DNA of 64,000 nt from Roseomonas sp. GTDB lineage: Bacteria; Pseudomonadota; Alphaproteobacteria; Acetobacterales; Acetobacteraceae. The stretch spans positions 1 through 64,000 of the forward strand of contig JADCFN010000003.1 of assembly GCA_020249505.1 (NCBI GenBank), written 5' to 3'. Both the position numbers and the translations under genes were made by a program. Shown here one piece after another: positions 27,263-35,833 of this stretch. The notes beneath the pieces are model-generated. The model did not search any database. It saw nothing but the letters and a program-made list of their open reading frames with translations, and was not told the origin of the DNA. Position 1 is the first letter of the stretch. Each line of letters begins with the position of its first letter.

Positions 27263-27808
27263 TCAACCCCCGCTGCCGGGGGCTGTCCAAGGCGGCGGAT
27301 TGGGCGCGCGCGCCAGCGCCTCCATGCATGAAGATTCGGTCAGGCGCCGCGCGCCGGAAGCCCTAGCCGCCGCATGGGCCAAAACCAAGCGGGAAGCTTC
27401 TGGGTAGAATACCAGATCAAGCCGGCAATCCGGCGCTTGATAAAGCCAAATCTCCGCATCTCCTTCGCGTCGGCGCAAGGCGGGTTCGCCGAGGGCAGAG
27501 ATCACCGCTTCGGGCATTTGCCCCTGCAAGGCGGCAGCAGCGCGCGGTGGGTTAGTGCCATGTCGGCGCGGGGTGCTGGCGCTGGTCGGTGGGGGCGGTA
27601 ATGGCGCGGGCTGTTCCATCCGCGAGGTGTCCGGCGTGGCGGGCTGGCCAAGGGCGGCCAAGCTTGCCCTGGTATCACGCAACGCCTGTTCCAGGCCGAG
27701 CGTCGCCCCCTCGGCTTCAGATTTGCGACAGGCGGGGGTGAGCAATAGCGCCGCCAAAGCCAAGCTGGCGGCGCCGATGGGGGCGAGATGAACCATACCC
27801 GGCGGCAT
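27263..27808 (-). CDS. Putative lipoprotein, unknown function
   Basis: The product has about 181 residues. A hydrophobic N-terminal segment (LAPIGAASLALAALLLTPAC) ends in a cysteine at a weak lipobox (TPAC). A Pro-rich middle and a small C-terminal domain (MPEAVISALGEPALRRREGDAEIWLYQAPDC) follow; that last pattern resembles SmpA/BamE-like folds that use PxxV..LGxP..., but this is a guess. The start is uncertain: 27808 has GGTGG upstream, 27796 and 27853 are alternatives. It lies between bactofilin and the AEC gene, all on the minus strand. Confidence 0.65.
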   Translation of the reverse strand: MPPGMVHLAPIGAASLALAALLLTPACRKSEAEGATLGLEQALRDTRASLAALGQPATPDTSRMEQPAPLPPPPTSASTPRRHGTNPPRAAAALQGQMPEAVISALGEPALRRREGDAEIWLYQAPDCRLDLVFYPEASRLVLAHAAARASGARRLTESSCMEALARAPNPPPWTAPGSGG

Positions 27809-27864
27809 GGCTCGCCACCGCGATATTTTGCCTTGCCTTGGCCCCTGGCGCACGCAGCGCCAGA

Positions 27865-28485
27865 TCAGGATTCGCTGGTTTCAACCACGCGCACGGGCGG
27901 TGCCACAGCCATGGCGGGGCTGGAAGGCGCCTCGGTAATCATTTCCATGCGCCCGGTGAGCTGCCCGCCATCTTCCACGGAAAGACGGCGAGACCGCGCC
28001 ACACCCAGCACCCTGCCAGTGGCGCGGATGATCAGGCTGCCGGTGGCATTGAGTGTGCCGTCAAACACGCCGGCGATATCGGCATCTTCGACCTGTACTT
28101 CGCCCTTGAAGACGCCGGAATGGCTGATGGCCAATTCCTGGCACTGCAGAAGCTGGCTTTCCATGGTGCCTTCAATGACGATGCGTTCGGCATCCGTCAC
28201 GCTGCCCTGGATGCTGATGCCCTTGCCCAATTGCAGCACGCGCTTTTCACCTGCCTCAGCCCGGCCGGTGGGGCGGCCAGCCGTAGGTGTCGCAGGGCGC
28301 GCGGCAGGTGATGGCGCAATGGTGGGCTTCGCGGGGGAGGCAGCCGCGCTGGCCACCGGTGGCACCACCGCCGCCGCAGGCCGGAAGGGGGGCACCGCGA
28401 GGTCAGGATCGCGCGCTGTCGGCACGCTAGTTGGTTCCGGTGCTGGCGGAGTGGTGGCTTCGTCCTTACGACGGAAAAGCGACAT
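27865..28485 (-). CDS. Bactofilin-family cytoskeletal protein
   Basis: Bactofilins polymerise without nucleotide into filaments that shape or position the envelope. The N-terminus SLFRRKDEA is the short basic patch often used for membrane binding. A Pro/Ala-rich disordered segment (about 10-78) precedes the beta-helix DUF583 core (GISIQGSVTDAERIVIEGTMESQLLQCQELAISHSGVFKGEVQVEDADIAG). The C-terminus is disordered. Length 206 fits. The lipoprotein gene follows 56 bases downstream. Confidence 0.9.
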   Translation of the reverse strand: MSLFRRKDEATTPPAPEPTSVPTARDPDLAVPPFRPAAAVVPPVASAAASPAKPTIAPSPAARPATPTAGRPTGRAEAGEKRVLQLGKGISIQGSVTDAERIVIEGTMESQLLQCQELAISHSGVFKGEVQVEDADIAGVFDGTLNATGSLIIRATGRVLGVARSRRLSVEDGGQLTGRMEMITEAPSSPAMAVAPPVRVVETSES

Positions 28486-28556
28486 TTTGGCCCCCTTGGT
28501 GATTCGTGTTGATGATGCCTTCGGCTAGCATGCGACTCTGGCGCACCACAACGGGC

Positions 28557-28580
28557 GAAAACAGGTTATCCCCTGTTTTC
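28557..28580 (-). terminator. Hairpin at the end of the EI24-like gene
   Basis: GAAAACAGG (28557-28565) and CCTGTTTTC (28572-28580) pair perfectly over nine bases around a six-base loop. It overlaps the stop codon region of the EI24-like gene on the minus strand and separates it from bactofilin. The A/T-rich outer stem is terminator-like. Confidence 0.6.
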
Positions 28581-29264
28581 TGGTGATGCGCTCGGAAATC
28601 TATCGAAACCGCTCAGGCCGCGGATCAGCAAATGCGCAGCGGCCGCGATGCCGATGATCGGCACCAACAGATTAAGCACCGGCACCATCGCCATCAGCGC
28701 GAGGATAAGCCCAAGCCACCAGCCCTGCCAACGCAAACGCTGCCAAGCGATGCGCGAATGCGCGAGGTTCATGCGCCGGAGCGCCACTTCCCGAAGTAAG
28801 CCCGCCCCCAGCGCATGGGCGGCAATCAGCAGCGCGATCAGACCGCCAAGAATCGGGATGAAGAATAGCGGCAAGAGCAGGATTTGCAGCGCCAGCAGCT
28901 TCACCCCGAACCAGATGCCATAGCCAGCCTGCGCCAGCAGGGATGCCCCGGCGGGCTCGGCCAGCCCAGGATAATGGCGCCGTTCCACCGCGCCCGCCAC
29001 GCTATCGGTGAATTGTGCCGCAATGCCGAGTGCGACGGGCAGAAAAAGCCACCAACCAAGAAAAACTCCCGCCGCCGCACCGCCCGCCTGGGTGATCCAG
29101 GAAAGCCATTCCGGACCACCCGCCGCCGCCCAACCCGCAAGCCAGGCTGCAAGCCAGATCAGCCCCGCCACGGCCAGGGCCGCCCCGAGCACGCCCAGGA
29201 TCAAGGGCAGGCGAAAGGCGGGGTCGCCGATTTGGCGAAAGGCCAGGAAAAGGGCTTGGGGCAT
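28566..29264 (-). CDS. EI24 domain (CysZ-like) membrane protein
   Basis: This 232-residue polytopic inner-membrane protein has four or more hydrophobic segments: VLGAALAVAGLIWLAAWL, GVFLGWWLFLPVALGIAAQF, LLPLFFIPILGGLIALLI and LILALMAMVPVLNLLVPIIG. The order and the ADSVAxAVExxHYPGL-like loop (FTDSVAGAVERRHYPGL) match EI24/CysZ proteins; CysZ imports sulfate. I take the ATG at 29264; a GTG four codons upstream is possible. It is divergent from the PfkB kinase with about 60 bases between starts. Confidence 0.85.
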   Translation of the reverse strand: MPQALFLAFRQIGDPAFRLPLILGVLGAALAVAGLIWLAAWLAGWAAAGGPEWLSWITQAGGAAAGVFLGWWLFLPVALGIAAQFTDSVAGAVERRHYPGLAEPAGASLLAQAGYGIWFGVKLLALQILLLPLFFIPILGGLIALLIAAHALGAGLLREVALRRMNLAHSRIAWQRLRWQGWWLGLILALMAMVPVLNLLVPIIGIAAAAHLLIRGLSGFDRFPSASPENRG

Positions 29265-29324
29265 GGTGGACGCCACCCTCGCCCAAGGCTAATCCCGCCG
29301 CAACCTTTTCCCGGAGCCCCGCCC

Positions 29325-30335
29325 ATGACCCCCCCCAGCCTTGATATTCTTGGCATCGGCAATGCCATTGTGGATGTGCTGGCGCGCGCCGAGGACAGTT
29401 TCCTGGAAGAACACGGCATGGCCAAGGGCGGCATGGCGCTGATTGGCACTGACCAGGCCGAGGCGATTTACGCCGCCATGGGCCCAGGCATTGAAAGCAG
29501 CGGCGGGTCCGCGGCCAATACCTGCGCGGTCGCGGCGGGGCTTGGTGCCAAGGTCGGTTATCTGGGTAAGGTTGCGGATGACGGCCTCGGCCAGGTGTTC
29601 CGCCATGACATCACCGCCGTCGGGGTCGCTTTCCCCACCCCGCCCCTTTCAGGCGGTGCCCCCACCGCGCGCTGCCTGATCCTGGTCTCCCCCGATGGTC
29701 AGCGCACCATGAACACCTTTCTTGGCGCCTGCGTGACCTTTGGCGAAGCCGATCTGGACCCTGCCGCCATTGCCAGTGCGCGGATTGTCTATCTGGAAGG
29801 CTATCTTTTTGACCCGCCGGCGGCCCAGGCCGCCTTCCGCGCCGCGGCGCGCATCGCGCATCAGGCCGGGCGGCAAGTGGCGATCACGCTATCCGACCCC
29901 TTCTGCGTGGGCCGCCACCGCGCCGCCTTCCGCGCCTTTATTCGCGAAGAAGCCGATATCGTCTTCGCCAATGAAGCCGAGATTTGCGCCCTGTATGAAA
30001 CTGATGATTTCGATGCTGCGGCCAAGGCCGTGCGGGCCGAAGTGGCCATCGCGGCGCTCACCCGCAGCGAAAAGGGCAGCCGCATCATTGCGGGCGCTGA
30101 GACCCATGAGGTCCGTGCCGAGCCCACCAAGCTGGTGGATAGCACCGGCGCCGGGGATGCCTATGCCGCCGGCTTCATGGCGGCGCTGACCCGCGGCCTG
30201 CCCCTGCCCGAATGCGGCCGCTGGGGCAGCATTGCCGCGGCCGAGGTGATTTCCCATTTCGGCGCCCGGCCCCAGGCCGATCTGGCGGCGCTGGTTAGGG
30301 GCAAATCCGGTGGGGTGGCGGCGGCGCTCGGATAG
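29325..30335 (+). CDS. PfkB family kinase, adenosine kinase-like
   Basis: This 336-residue ribokinase-fold enzyme phosphorylates a sugar or nucleoside, most likely adenosine, by resemblance to bacterial adenosine kinases (LDILGIGNAIVDVLARAEDSFLEEHG). Motif 1 is GGSAANTCAVAAGLG. The catalytic C-terminal motif is DSTGAGDAYAAGFM with the general-base Asp. The ATG at 29325 has GGAG eight bases upstream. It is divergent from the EI24 gene and lies 154 bases before typA. Confidence 0.9.
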   Translation: MTPPSLDILGIGNAIVDVLARAEDSFLEEHGMAKGGMALIGTDQAEAIYAAMGPGIESSGGSAANTCAVAAGLGAKVGYLGKVADDGLGQVFRHDITAVGVAFPTPPLSGGAPTARCLILVSPDGQRTMNTFLGACVTFGEADLDPAAIASARIVYLEGYLFDPPAAQAAFRAAARIAHQAGRQVAITLSDPFCVGRHRAAFRAFIREEADIVFANEAEICALYETDDFDAAAKAVRAEVAIAALTRSEKGSRIIAGAETHEVRAEPTKLVDSTGAGDAYAAGFMAALTRGLPLPECGRWGSIAAAEVISHFGARPQADLAALVRGKSGGVAAALG

Positions 30336-30402
30336 GCGCCGAAGTTTCACACGCTTTTCTCTGGCTTTTTCCGGCGCGACCCCCTATCTCCCCGCCATAA
30401 CG

Positions 30403-30463
30403 AAACGCCTGGATGGAAACCACCGCTCGCCCCCAAGCCTTGGGAGCCGGGCTGGTGGCGTTT
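30403..30463 (+). promoter_or_regulatory. Structured leader upstream of typA
   Basis: AAACGCC (30403-30409) and GGCGTTT (30457-30463) enclose a 47-base GC-rich segment that itself can fold (CCCAA-GCC-TTGGG in its centre), and TTTT follows the closing arm. It ends about 25 bases before the typA start. The shape resembles an attenuator or a thermosensitive leader, but no known riboswitch class is recognised. Confidence 0.35.
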
Positions 30464-30488
30464 TGCCAGGCTCCTTCCCAGGTGTTCC

Positions 30489-32318
30489 ATGCAGATTCGT
30501 AACGTCGCCATTATCGCCCATGTTGACCACGGCAAGACCACGCTGGTGGACAAGTTGCTGAGCCAGGCTGGTGCCTTCCGCGCCAATCAGCACGTCGCCG
30601 AACGCGCGCTTGACCGCAATGATCTGGAACGCGAACGCGGCATCACCATCCTTGCCAAATCCACCGCCGTGGAATGGAAGGGTGTGAAGATCAATATCGT
30701 GGACACGCCTGGCCACGCCGATTTCGGCGGTGAGGTTGAGCGCATCCTGTCCATGGTGGATGGCGCCATTGTGTTGTGCGACGCCGCCGAAGGCCCTCTG
30801 CCGCAGACCAAGTTTGTGCTCACCAAGGCGCTCGCGCGCGGTCTGAAGCCGATTGTGGTCATCAATAAGGTGGACCGCCAGGATGCCCGCCCGGATGAAG
30901 TGCATAACGAAGTCTTCGACCTTTTCGCTGCCCTGGGGGCGAGTGATGAACAGCTCGATTTCCATACGCTTTTCGCTTCTGGCCGGCAGGGCTGGGCGGA
31001 TCTGGAACTGGAAGGCCCGCGCAAGGATTTGGCGCCGCTGTTTGACCTGATCCTGTCCCATGTGCCGGCGCCGAAGGTTGATCTGGACAAGCCCTTCGCG
31101 ATGAATGCCTCCATCCTGGAAAGCGACAATTTCCTGGGCCGCATCCTGACGGGACGCGTGGAACAAGGTGTGGCGCGCATTAATATGCCGGTGCGCGTGC
31201 TGCGCCAGGATGGCACGGTGGTGGAAACCGGCCGCCTGACGAAGCTGATGACATTCTCGGGCCTTGATCGCGTGCCGGTGGAAGAAGTGCAGGCGGGCGA
31301 TATCATCGCCATTGCTGGGCTTTCAGATGCGACCATTCCGGATACCATCGCCGCACCGGATGTGACGGAACCGCTGCCGGCCATTCCGGTGGACCCGCCG
31401 ACACTCGCCATGACTTTCCGCATCAATGACGGACCGCTTGGCGGGCGTGAGGGCAAGAAGGTCACGTCGCGCCAGATTCGTGATCGGTTGTTCAAGGAAA
31501 CCGAAGGCAATGTCGCGATCAAGGTGAAGATCAGCGAAGAAGTTGACGCCTTCGAAGTGGCCGGCCGTGGTGAATTGCAATTGGGCGTGCTGATTGAAAC
31601 CATGCGGCGTGAAGGGTTTGAACTCACGATCGGGCGCCCGCGCGTGCTGACGCGCGACAATCCCGAAACCGGTGAGCGTGAGGAACCCTTCGAAGAAGCT
31701 TTGATTGACGTGGATGAAAGCTATTCCGGCGTGGTGGTGGAGAAGATGTCTCTCCGCAAAGGCCAGATGCAGGATATGCGGCCTTCGGGCGGCGGCAAGG
31801 TGCGGCTGACCTTCCACATCCCATCGCGCGGCCTGATTGGCTATCACGGCGAATTCCTGACCGATACGCGCGGCACGGGCATGATGAACCGGCTATTCCT
31901 GGGCTATCGCCCATGGGCGGGTTCCATTGAAGGCCGGCGCAATGGGTCCTTGATTTCGAATTCGGATGGTGAGGCCATTCAATACGCGCTGTTCTACTTG
32001 CAGGAACGCGGCACGCTGTTCGTTGACCCCGGCGTCAAGGTTTATGTCGGCATGATCCTGGGTGAACATTCGCGCGACAATGATCTGGAAGTTAACCCAA
32101 TCAAGGAAAAGAAGCTGACGAACATCCGCGCCGCCGGCAAGGATGAGGCGCTGCTGCTGATCCCGCCGCGCAAGATGAGCCTGGAACAGGCTATCGCGTA
32201 CATCGAAGATGATGAATTGGTTGAGGTGACGCCGGGCGCCATTCGGCTCCGCAAGCGCCACCTTGATCCGCATGAGCGCAAGCGCCATGCGCGCCGCGCG
32301 GAGAGTGAGGCGGCGTAA
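30489..32318 (+). CDS. typA: Translational GTPase TypA/BipA
   Basis: TypA is a ribosome-associated GTPase of the EF-G family, needed for growth under stress and low temperature. The P-loop is AHVDHGKTT (residues 10-18), switch II gives [14 protein letters not shown], and [13 protein letters not shown] carries the guanine-specific motif. EF-G-like domains follow, with the family-specific C-terminal part including [31 protein letters not shown]. Length 609 is typical. It has its own leader and probably a separate promoter, since 153 bases separate it from the kinase gene. Confidence 0.97.
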   Translation: MQIRNVAIIAHVDHGKTTLVDKLLSQAGAFRANQHVAERALDRNDLERERGITILAKSTAVEWKGVKINIVDTPGHADFGGEVERILSMVDGAIVLCDAAEGPLPQTKFVLTKALARGLKPIVVINKVDRQDARPDEVHNEVFDLFAALGASDEQLDFHTLFASGRQGWADLELEGPRKDLAPLFDLILSHVPAPKVDLDKPFAMNASILESDNFLGRILTGRVEQGVARINMPVRVLRQDGTVVETGRLTKLMTFSGLDRVPVEEVQAGDIIAIAGLSDATIPDTIAAPDVTEPLPAIPVDPPTLAMTFRINDGPLGGREGKKVTSRQIRDRLFKETEGNVAIKVKISEEVDAFEVAGRGELQLGVLIETMRREGFELTIGRPRVLTRDNPETGEREEPFEEALIDVDESYSGVVVEKMSLRKGQMQDMRPSGGGKVRLTFHIPSRGLIGYHGEFLTDTRGTGMMNRLFLGYRPWAGSIEGRRNGSLISNSDGEAIQYALFYLQERGTLFVDPGVKVYVGMILGEHSRDNDLEVNPIKEKKLTNIRAAGKDEALLLIPPRKMSLEQAIAYIEDDELVEVTPGAIRLRKRHLDPHERKRHARRAESEAA

Positions 32319-32328
32319 GCATTTTGAA

Positions 32329-32348
32329 GCCAAGTGGAAACACTTGGC
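32329..32348 (+). terminator. GNRA-capped hairpin after typA
   Basis: GCCAAGTG (32329-32336) and CACTTGGC (32341-32348) make a perfect 8-bp stem closed by a GAAA tetraloop, 10 bases after the typA stop. It is a likely transcript end or RNA-stabilising structure for typA; no T-run follows. Confidence 0.6.
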
Positions 32349-32383
32349 GACTCGGAAAATGCGATCTCACAAAATTCCGCATA

Positions 32384-32416
32384 TTTTCAAGCCAAGTGAG
32401 CCTCTTGGCTTGAAAA
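32384..32416. terminator. Strong bidirectional terminator between typA and the WYL regulator
   Basis: A perfect 13-bp stem has arms TTTTCAAGCCAAG (32384-32396) and CTTGGCTTGAAAA (32404-32416) with a 7-base loop. The A/T ends supply a U-run in either direction, and it sits between the convergent typA and WYL genes, four bases from the WYL stop. Its GCCAAG core repeats that of the 32329 hairpin. Confidence 0.85.
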
Positions 32417-32420
32417 CTCG

Positions 32421-33149
32421 CTAAGCCTCCCGCGTGGGATGCCCCTGCAGCATCCTGGCGAAATCATCCCAGGGGCGTGGCTTGAATATGGTATCGGTGA
32501 CGAAGGCGTCCGTTATCCTGTCACACCGAAAGGCACGGATATTGCCGCGCAATTCATCCCAGCACAGCGCATACCAGACCGGCGGATTGAGCAGCAGGAA
32601 ATGAGGCTCAATCAACCGTTCCGTAATGTTACGGTGTCGGTCCCGGTAGCGCATGCTGATAACGCGATTGAGCGCGAAAGCTTCCTTCAGGGCGTGTCCG
32701 CATTGCGTTCGGGTCTCTTCAAGGGATGCCAGCACTGCGCCAGAAGCAGCCCCACCAATCCTGATGCGTTTGCGCATCGCCGCAATCCGGCGCTGTTCGC
32801 CAGGCGCGAAACTGCCCATGACCTTGCGCCTTATCGCATCGGCATGGCTCATTTGAAGTGACGCATACAGGCTTTCGCCAATAGCGAGGCCGATCAGTAG
32901 ATCAAGCGCCTCCCGGCGTGACAGGTTGATCCGCCCAATTCCCCAACCGGGTGCAATGCGCACACCGCCGCCTCGACCCCTTTCGCTTTCCACGGGAACG
33001 CCCCGTTCGCGCAGGATTTCCAAATCCCGGTGCAGCGTCCGCAGGGATACGCCGAATTCGATCGCGGCATCCCCCAAGGCGAGCGCATCCTCGTTCTTCA
33101 GCCAAGCCTCAAGCCGATCAAGGCGCGCGAGGCGGGTGGACATCGTCAT
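32421..33149 (-). CDS. HTH/WYL-domain transcriptional regulator (YafY-like)
   Basis: This 242-residue DNA-binding regulator has an N-terminal winged HTH (STRLARLDRLEAWLKNEDALALGDAAIEFGVSLRTLHRDLEILRERGVPVE), a middle helical part and a C-terminal WYL-type domain (AFALNRVISMRYRDRHRNITERLIEPHFLLLNPPVWYALCWDELRGNIRAFRCDRI). The ATG at 33149 has AGGGA upstream; an in-frame extension to 33377 would run through the divergent gene's coding region. It is divergent from two small genes and likely controls them through the palindrome at 33160-33176. WYL domains sense ligands such as nucleotides; the signal here is unknown. Confidence 0.9.
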   Translation of the reverse strand: MTMSTRLARLDRLEAWLKNEDALALGDAAIEFGVSLRTLHRDLEILRERGVPVESERGRGGGVRIAPGWGIGRINLSRREALDLLIGLAIGESLYASLQMSHADAIRRKVMGSFAPGEQRRIAAMRKRIRIGGAASGAVLASLEETRTQCGHALKEAFALNRVISMRYRDRHRNITERLIEPHFLLLNPPVWYALCWDELRGNIRAFRCDRITDAFVTDTIFKPRPWDDFARMLQGHPTREA

Positions 33150-33159
33150 CCGGTCCCTA

Positions 33160-33176
33160 TGGCCTAAAATATGCCA
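33160..33176. promoter_or_regulatory. Candidate operator for the WYL regulator
   Basis: TGGCCTAAAATATGCCA is a near-perfect 17-bp palindrome (six of seven arm bases match) centred 19 bases upstream of the WYL start. A -10-like CATAAT lies at 33185-33190 on the plus strand, so the palindrome would cover the -35 region of the divergent promoter. This placement fits autoregulation and repression of the gene pair. Confidence 0.45.
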
Positions 33177-33243
33177 GAAAGCGACATAATTTTTCCGTAC
33201 AAGAAAGCCACCGCGCGCAAGACGCCGGGAATGGAGGATGATC

Positions 33244-33573
33244 GTGGAGCAGCAAGTCCTGGAATTGGTCTCATTCAAGCTCGCGCCTGGAAGCTCCGAG
33301 GCGGAGATGCTGGCCGCATCAGGCATGTGCCAGTCGGAATTCCTGCAAAAGCAGGAAGGCTTCCTGCTGAGGCTCACGGCGCGGCGGGATGATGGGTCCT
33401 ATGTTGATGTCGTGCTTTGGGAAAGCCAGGCCCATGCTGACGCTGCGTTGGAGCATTCCCAGTCTTCAATCGCGGCAGGGCAGTTTCTTGCCCATATTCT
33501 CATGGACACAGAAAATGCCGAACCAAAGATGGAACATTGCGCCGTGCTGCGGCGTGCCGGGCATGAAGCCTGA
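33244..33573 (+). CDS. Small dimeric alpha/beta-barrel (ABM-like) protein
   Basis: This is a protein of about 109 residues. The pattern of a beta-strand start (VLELVSFKLAPGSSEAEMLAAS), MCQSEFLQKQEGFLLRLTARR and YVDVVLWESQAHADAALEHS fits the antibiotic-biosynthesis-monooxygenase/dimeric alpha-beta barrel superfamily. A GTG start at 33244 has GGAGG six bases upstream; the ATG at 33238 is directly against that site. It is first in a two-gene unit divergent from the WYL regulator. Function is not known; quinol or heme binding is common in the superfamily. Confidence 0.8.
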   Translation: MEQQVLELVSFKLAPGSSEAEMLAASGMCQSEFLQKQEGFLLRLTARRDDGSYVDVVLWESQAHADAALEHSQSSIAAGQFLAHILMDTENAEPKMEHCAVLRRAGHEA

Positions 33574-34057
33574 TTTTTCTGTCCTGGAAGAAAAAGTCAT
33601 GGCCGCACCAACAATGAACGAGGTCGCGGCCATGCTGTCTGCCCGCTATGCCGATGTTTCTCTTGCCACCACCTGGGGCGAGACAGCGCTATTCTACAAC
33701 CCCGGCAAGCGCCTTCCCAGGGGCATCTATTTCGCCACGCTCAAGGACCATGATGGCGCGAACGACAAGGCATCAGCGCTGCATCGGCCTGGTGTTTTTC
33801 GTCTGAGCCTTGGCCTGCCGCGGGGAGACTATATTTCGCGCTTTGGGCCAATGCCGTTGCGCCCGGGTAAAGGGGGCGTGGTCCTGGGGCCTTGGGACTT
33901 CACCGCCCTGGACCAGCTTTCGCCGCACCCAATTTATGCCTGGATGGGCTGGGTAGCAGTGCTCAACCCATCGCACAGCACATTGGCGGCACTATCGCCC
34001 TTGTTTGATGCCGCGTTCGACAAGGCGCGGCATAGTTTCCGCAGGCGCCTTGGGTGA
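33563..34057 (+). CDS. DUF6194-like protein
   Basis: This 164-residue protein begins inside the end of the preceding gene (ATG at 33563, stop of the previous gene at 33571), suggesting translational coupling. Recognisable parts are TTWGETALFYNPGKRLPRGIYFATLKDHD, ASALHRPGVFRLSLGLP, then DFTALDQLSPHPIYAWMGWVAVLNPS, which resemble the DUF6194 family (domain with a conserved HPxYxxMxWVxVLNP stretch). The biochemical role is unknown. Alternative start: ATG at 33599 (MAAPTMNEVA). Confidence 0.75.
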   Translation: MKPDFSVLEEKVMAAPTMNEVAAMLSARYADVSLATTWGETALFYNPGKRLPRGIYFATLKDHDGANDKASALHRPGVFRLSLGLPRGDYISRFGPMPLRPGKGGVVLGPWDFTALDQLSPHPIYAWMGWVAVLNPSHSTLAALSPLFDAAFDKARHSFRRRLG

Positions 34058-34078
34058 CGGGAATTGAACGGGGTCGCC

Positions 34079-34624
34079 CTACCGCGGCGCCCCTTCCCCA
34101 ATCCGGTGCAACAGCCGCCCGCCATCCGCGAGCCCAATAACCACCAGAATCTCATCCGGGCGCGGACCATCGCCGAGGCTCACGGTAATCGCGTCAAAAT
34201 GCCCGCGCGACCAGAAATCATCCTTATGCCCAAGCGGCAGGTCGAGCGCGCTGCCAGGTCCGCCCATCTTGGCCGCGGATGGGATAATGGCCGCACCGCC
34301 GCCAATCGCTTCCCGCAATGGCCGGCCAAGGGCCGGGTGCAGGATGGCTGCGGCATGTTCCAATTCCCCCGCCGCGCCCACAATGGCGCCCTTGCCATAG
34401 GAAACCACAGGCCCGCGCAGCAGCTTCACCAGTTCCGGGGCGACCTGGGCCGAAAGCTGCGGGCCATAATCCACCAGGGGCGATAAATCCTCCTCAAAAC
34501 GCCCGGCGAAGGGATTGCCGATCAGGATCAGCGCCACGGCGCGGATGATGGGGCGCGGTGCCACGCGCCCGGCCTCCGCAAAGCTTTCCTCACGCAGGTA
34601 AACGAGTTTGCGGATATCGGGCAT
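34079..34624 (-). CDS. Amino acid synthesis family protein (DUF1185)
   Basis: This 181-residue cytosolic protein matches the DUF1185/amino-acid-synthesis family: PDIRKLVYLREESFAEAGR, then RAVALILIGNPFAGRFEEDL, PVVSYGKGAIVGAAGELEHAAAILHP and GHKDDFWSRGHFDAITVSLGDGPRPDEI. Structures of the family show a thioester- or amide-like fold with unknown substrate. The ATG at 34624 has GGGGGAA upstream. It is divergent from threonine aldolase and converges on the DUF6194-like gene with a 21-base gap. Confidence 0.88.
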   Translation of the reverse strand: MPDIRKLVYLREESFAEAGRVAPRPIIRAVALILIGNPFAGRFEEDLSPLVDYGPQLSAQVAPELVKLLRGPVVSYGKGAIVGAAGELEHAAAILHPALGRPLREAIGGGAAIIPSAAKMGGPGSALDLPLGHKDDFWSRGHFDAITVSLGDGPRPDEILVVIGLADGGRLLHRIGEGAPR

Positions 34625-34755
34625 GGTGGTTCCCCCTTGCGGTCTTCCGGCAAGAACCCTTGCAGTTTTGCCCACGCATAGGAAGCCTGGGCCACCCCCT
34701 GGCAGAAAGCCTCAGCACGTTGCATCCTGCTGTCATCAATCAAGGGAATACCGCC

Positions 34756-35823
34756 ATGGTCCATGCTCCGAACCGTCCGCCGCCAGGTGCGCCGCCTGTG
34801 CGCATTAACCTCTATTCCGATACGCAAACCCGCCCGACACCGGCCATGAAGGAAGCCATGATGCGCGCCGAAGTGGGTGATGAGCAGCATGGCGATGACC
34901 CGACGGTGCATGAGCTTTGTGACCGCATGGCCGCGCTGATGGGCAAGGAAGCGGCGATGTATTTGCCATCCGGCACCATGTGCAATGTGATCGCTATCCT
35001 AACCCATTGCCAAAAGGGTGATGAGGTGGTGGCGCATGAAACCAGCCACATCCTGCATAGCGAAGGCGGCACCCATGCTGCGCTGACGGGCGTGCAGATC
35101 ATGCCGATGCGCGGGCCGAAGGGCATGTTCACCGCAGATGACCTCCGCGGCGCCATTCGCCCGAAAACCCGCTACACCCCGCCGCAGCGGCTTTTGGAAG
35201 TGGAGCAAACCGCCAATATCGGCGGTGGTGCGGTTTGGCCGCTGGCGCAGCTCAATGCCGTGGCGGCGGTCGCGCATGGCGAAGGCTGGGCGACGCATAT
35301 GGATGGTGCGCGGCTGATGAATGCCTGTGTCGCCGCCGGCATCGCGCCCAAGGATATGGTCGCGTCCTATGACAGCGTCTGGCTGGATTTCACCAAGGGG
35401 CTGGGCGCGCCGCTGGGCGCCGTGCTGTGCGGCAGCAATGAGTTCATTGGCCGCGCCTGGCGTTGGAAGCAGCGCCTGGGTGGTTCCATGCGCCAGGGCG
35501 GCATTTGCGCCGCCGCCTGCATCTATGCGCTGGACCACAATATTGATCGGCTGGCGGATGACCATGCGAATGCCAAGACTCTGGCGCGGGGCTTGGCGCA
35601 GATTGAAGGCGTGAAGGTGGAAGACCCGGAAACCAATCTGGTGTTCTTCGATATCAGCGGCACCGGCATGGATGTCGCGCGCTTGCAGGAAAAGCTGCAA
35701 ATGCGCGGCATCGCGGTCAGTGGCCTTGGCGGGCGCGTGCGGGCGTGTACGCATTTGGATGTCACCGCACCGATGATCGAAGAAGCGGTGACTGAAATCC
35801 GCACCGCGCTGAAGGCGGCTTAA
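34756..35823 (+). CDS. Low-specificity L-threonine aldolase family protein
   Basis: This 355-residue PLP enzyme of the aspartate aminotransferase fold splits L-threonine (or a related beta-hydroxy amino acid) into glycine and an aldehyde. N-terminal INLYSDTQTRPTPAMKEAMMRAEVGDEQHGDDPT is the family pattern. The PLP lysine is in DFTKGLGAPLGAVLCG, and the Asp of DGARLMNA positions the cofactor. The ATG at 34756 has AGGGAA upstream. A strong hairpin ends the gene. It may feed glycine to the aminotransferase block at 42 kb. Confidence 0.92.
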   Translation: MVHAPNRPPPGAPPVRINLYSDTQTRPTPAMKEAMMRAEVGDEQHGDDPTVHELCDRMAALMGKEAAMYLPSGTMCNVIAILTHCQKGDEVVAHETSHILHSEGGTHAALTGVQIMPMRGPKGMFTADDLRGAIRPKTRYTPPQRLLEVEQTANIGGGAVWPLAQLNAVAAVAHGEGWATHMDGARLMNACVAAGIAPKDMVASYDSVWLDFTKGLGAPLGAVLCGSNEFIGRAWRWKQRLGGSMRQGGICAAACIYALDHNIDRLADDHANAKTLARGLAQIEGVKVEDPETNLVFFDISGTGMDVARLQEKLQMRGIAVSGLGGRVRACTHLDVTAPMIEEAVTEIRTALKAA

Positions 35824-35833
35824 CCTGGCGTCC

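Noticed and set aside
30587-31660. 357-codon minus-strand frame across typA
   Set aside because: Antisense to a conserved GTPase gene and Ser/Arg-rich; typical shadow frame.
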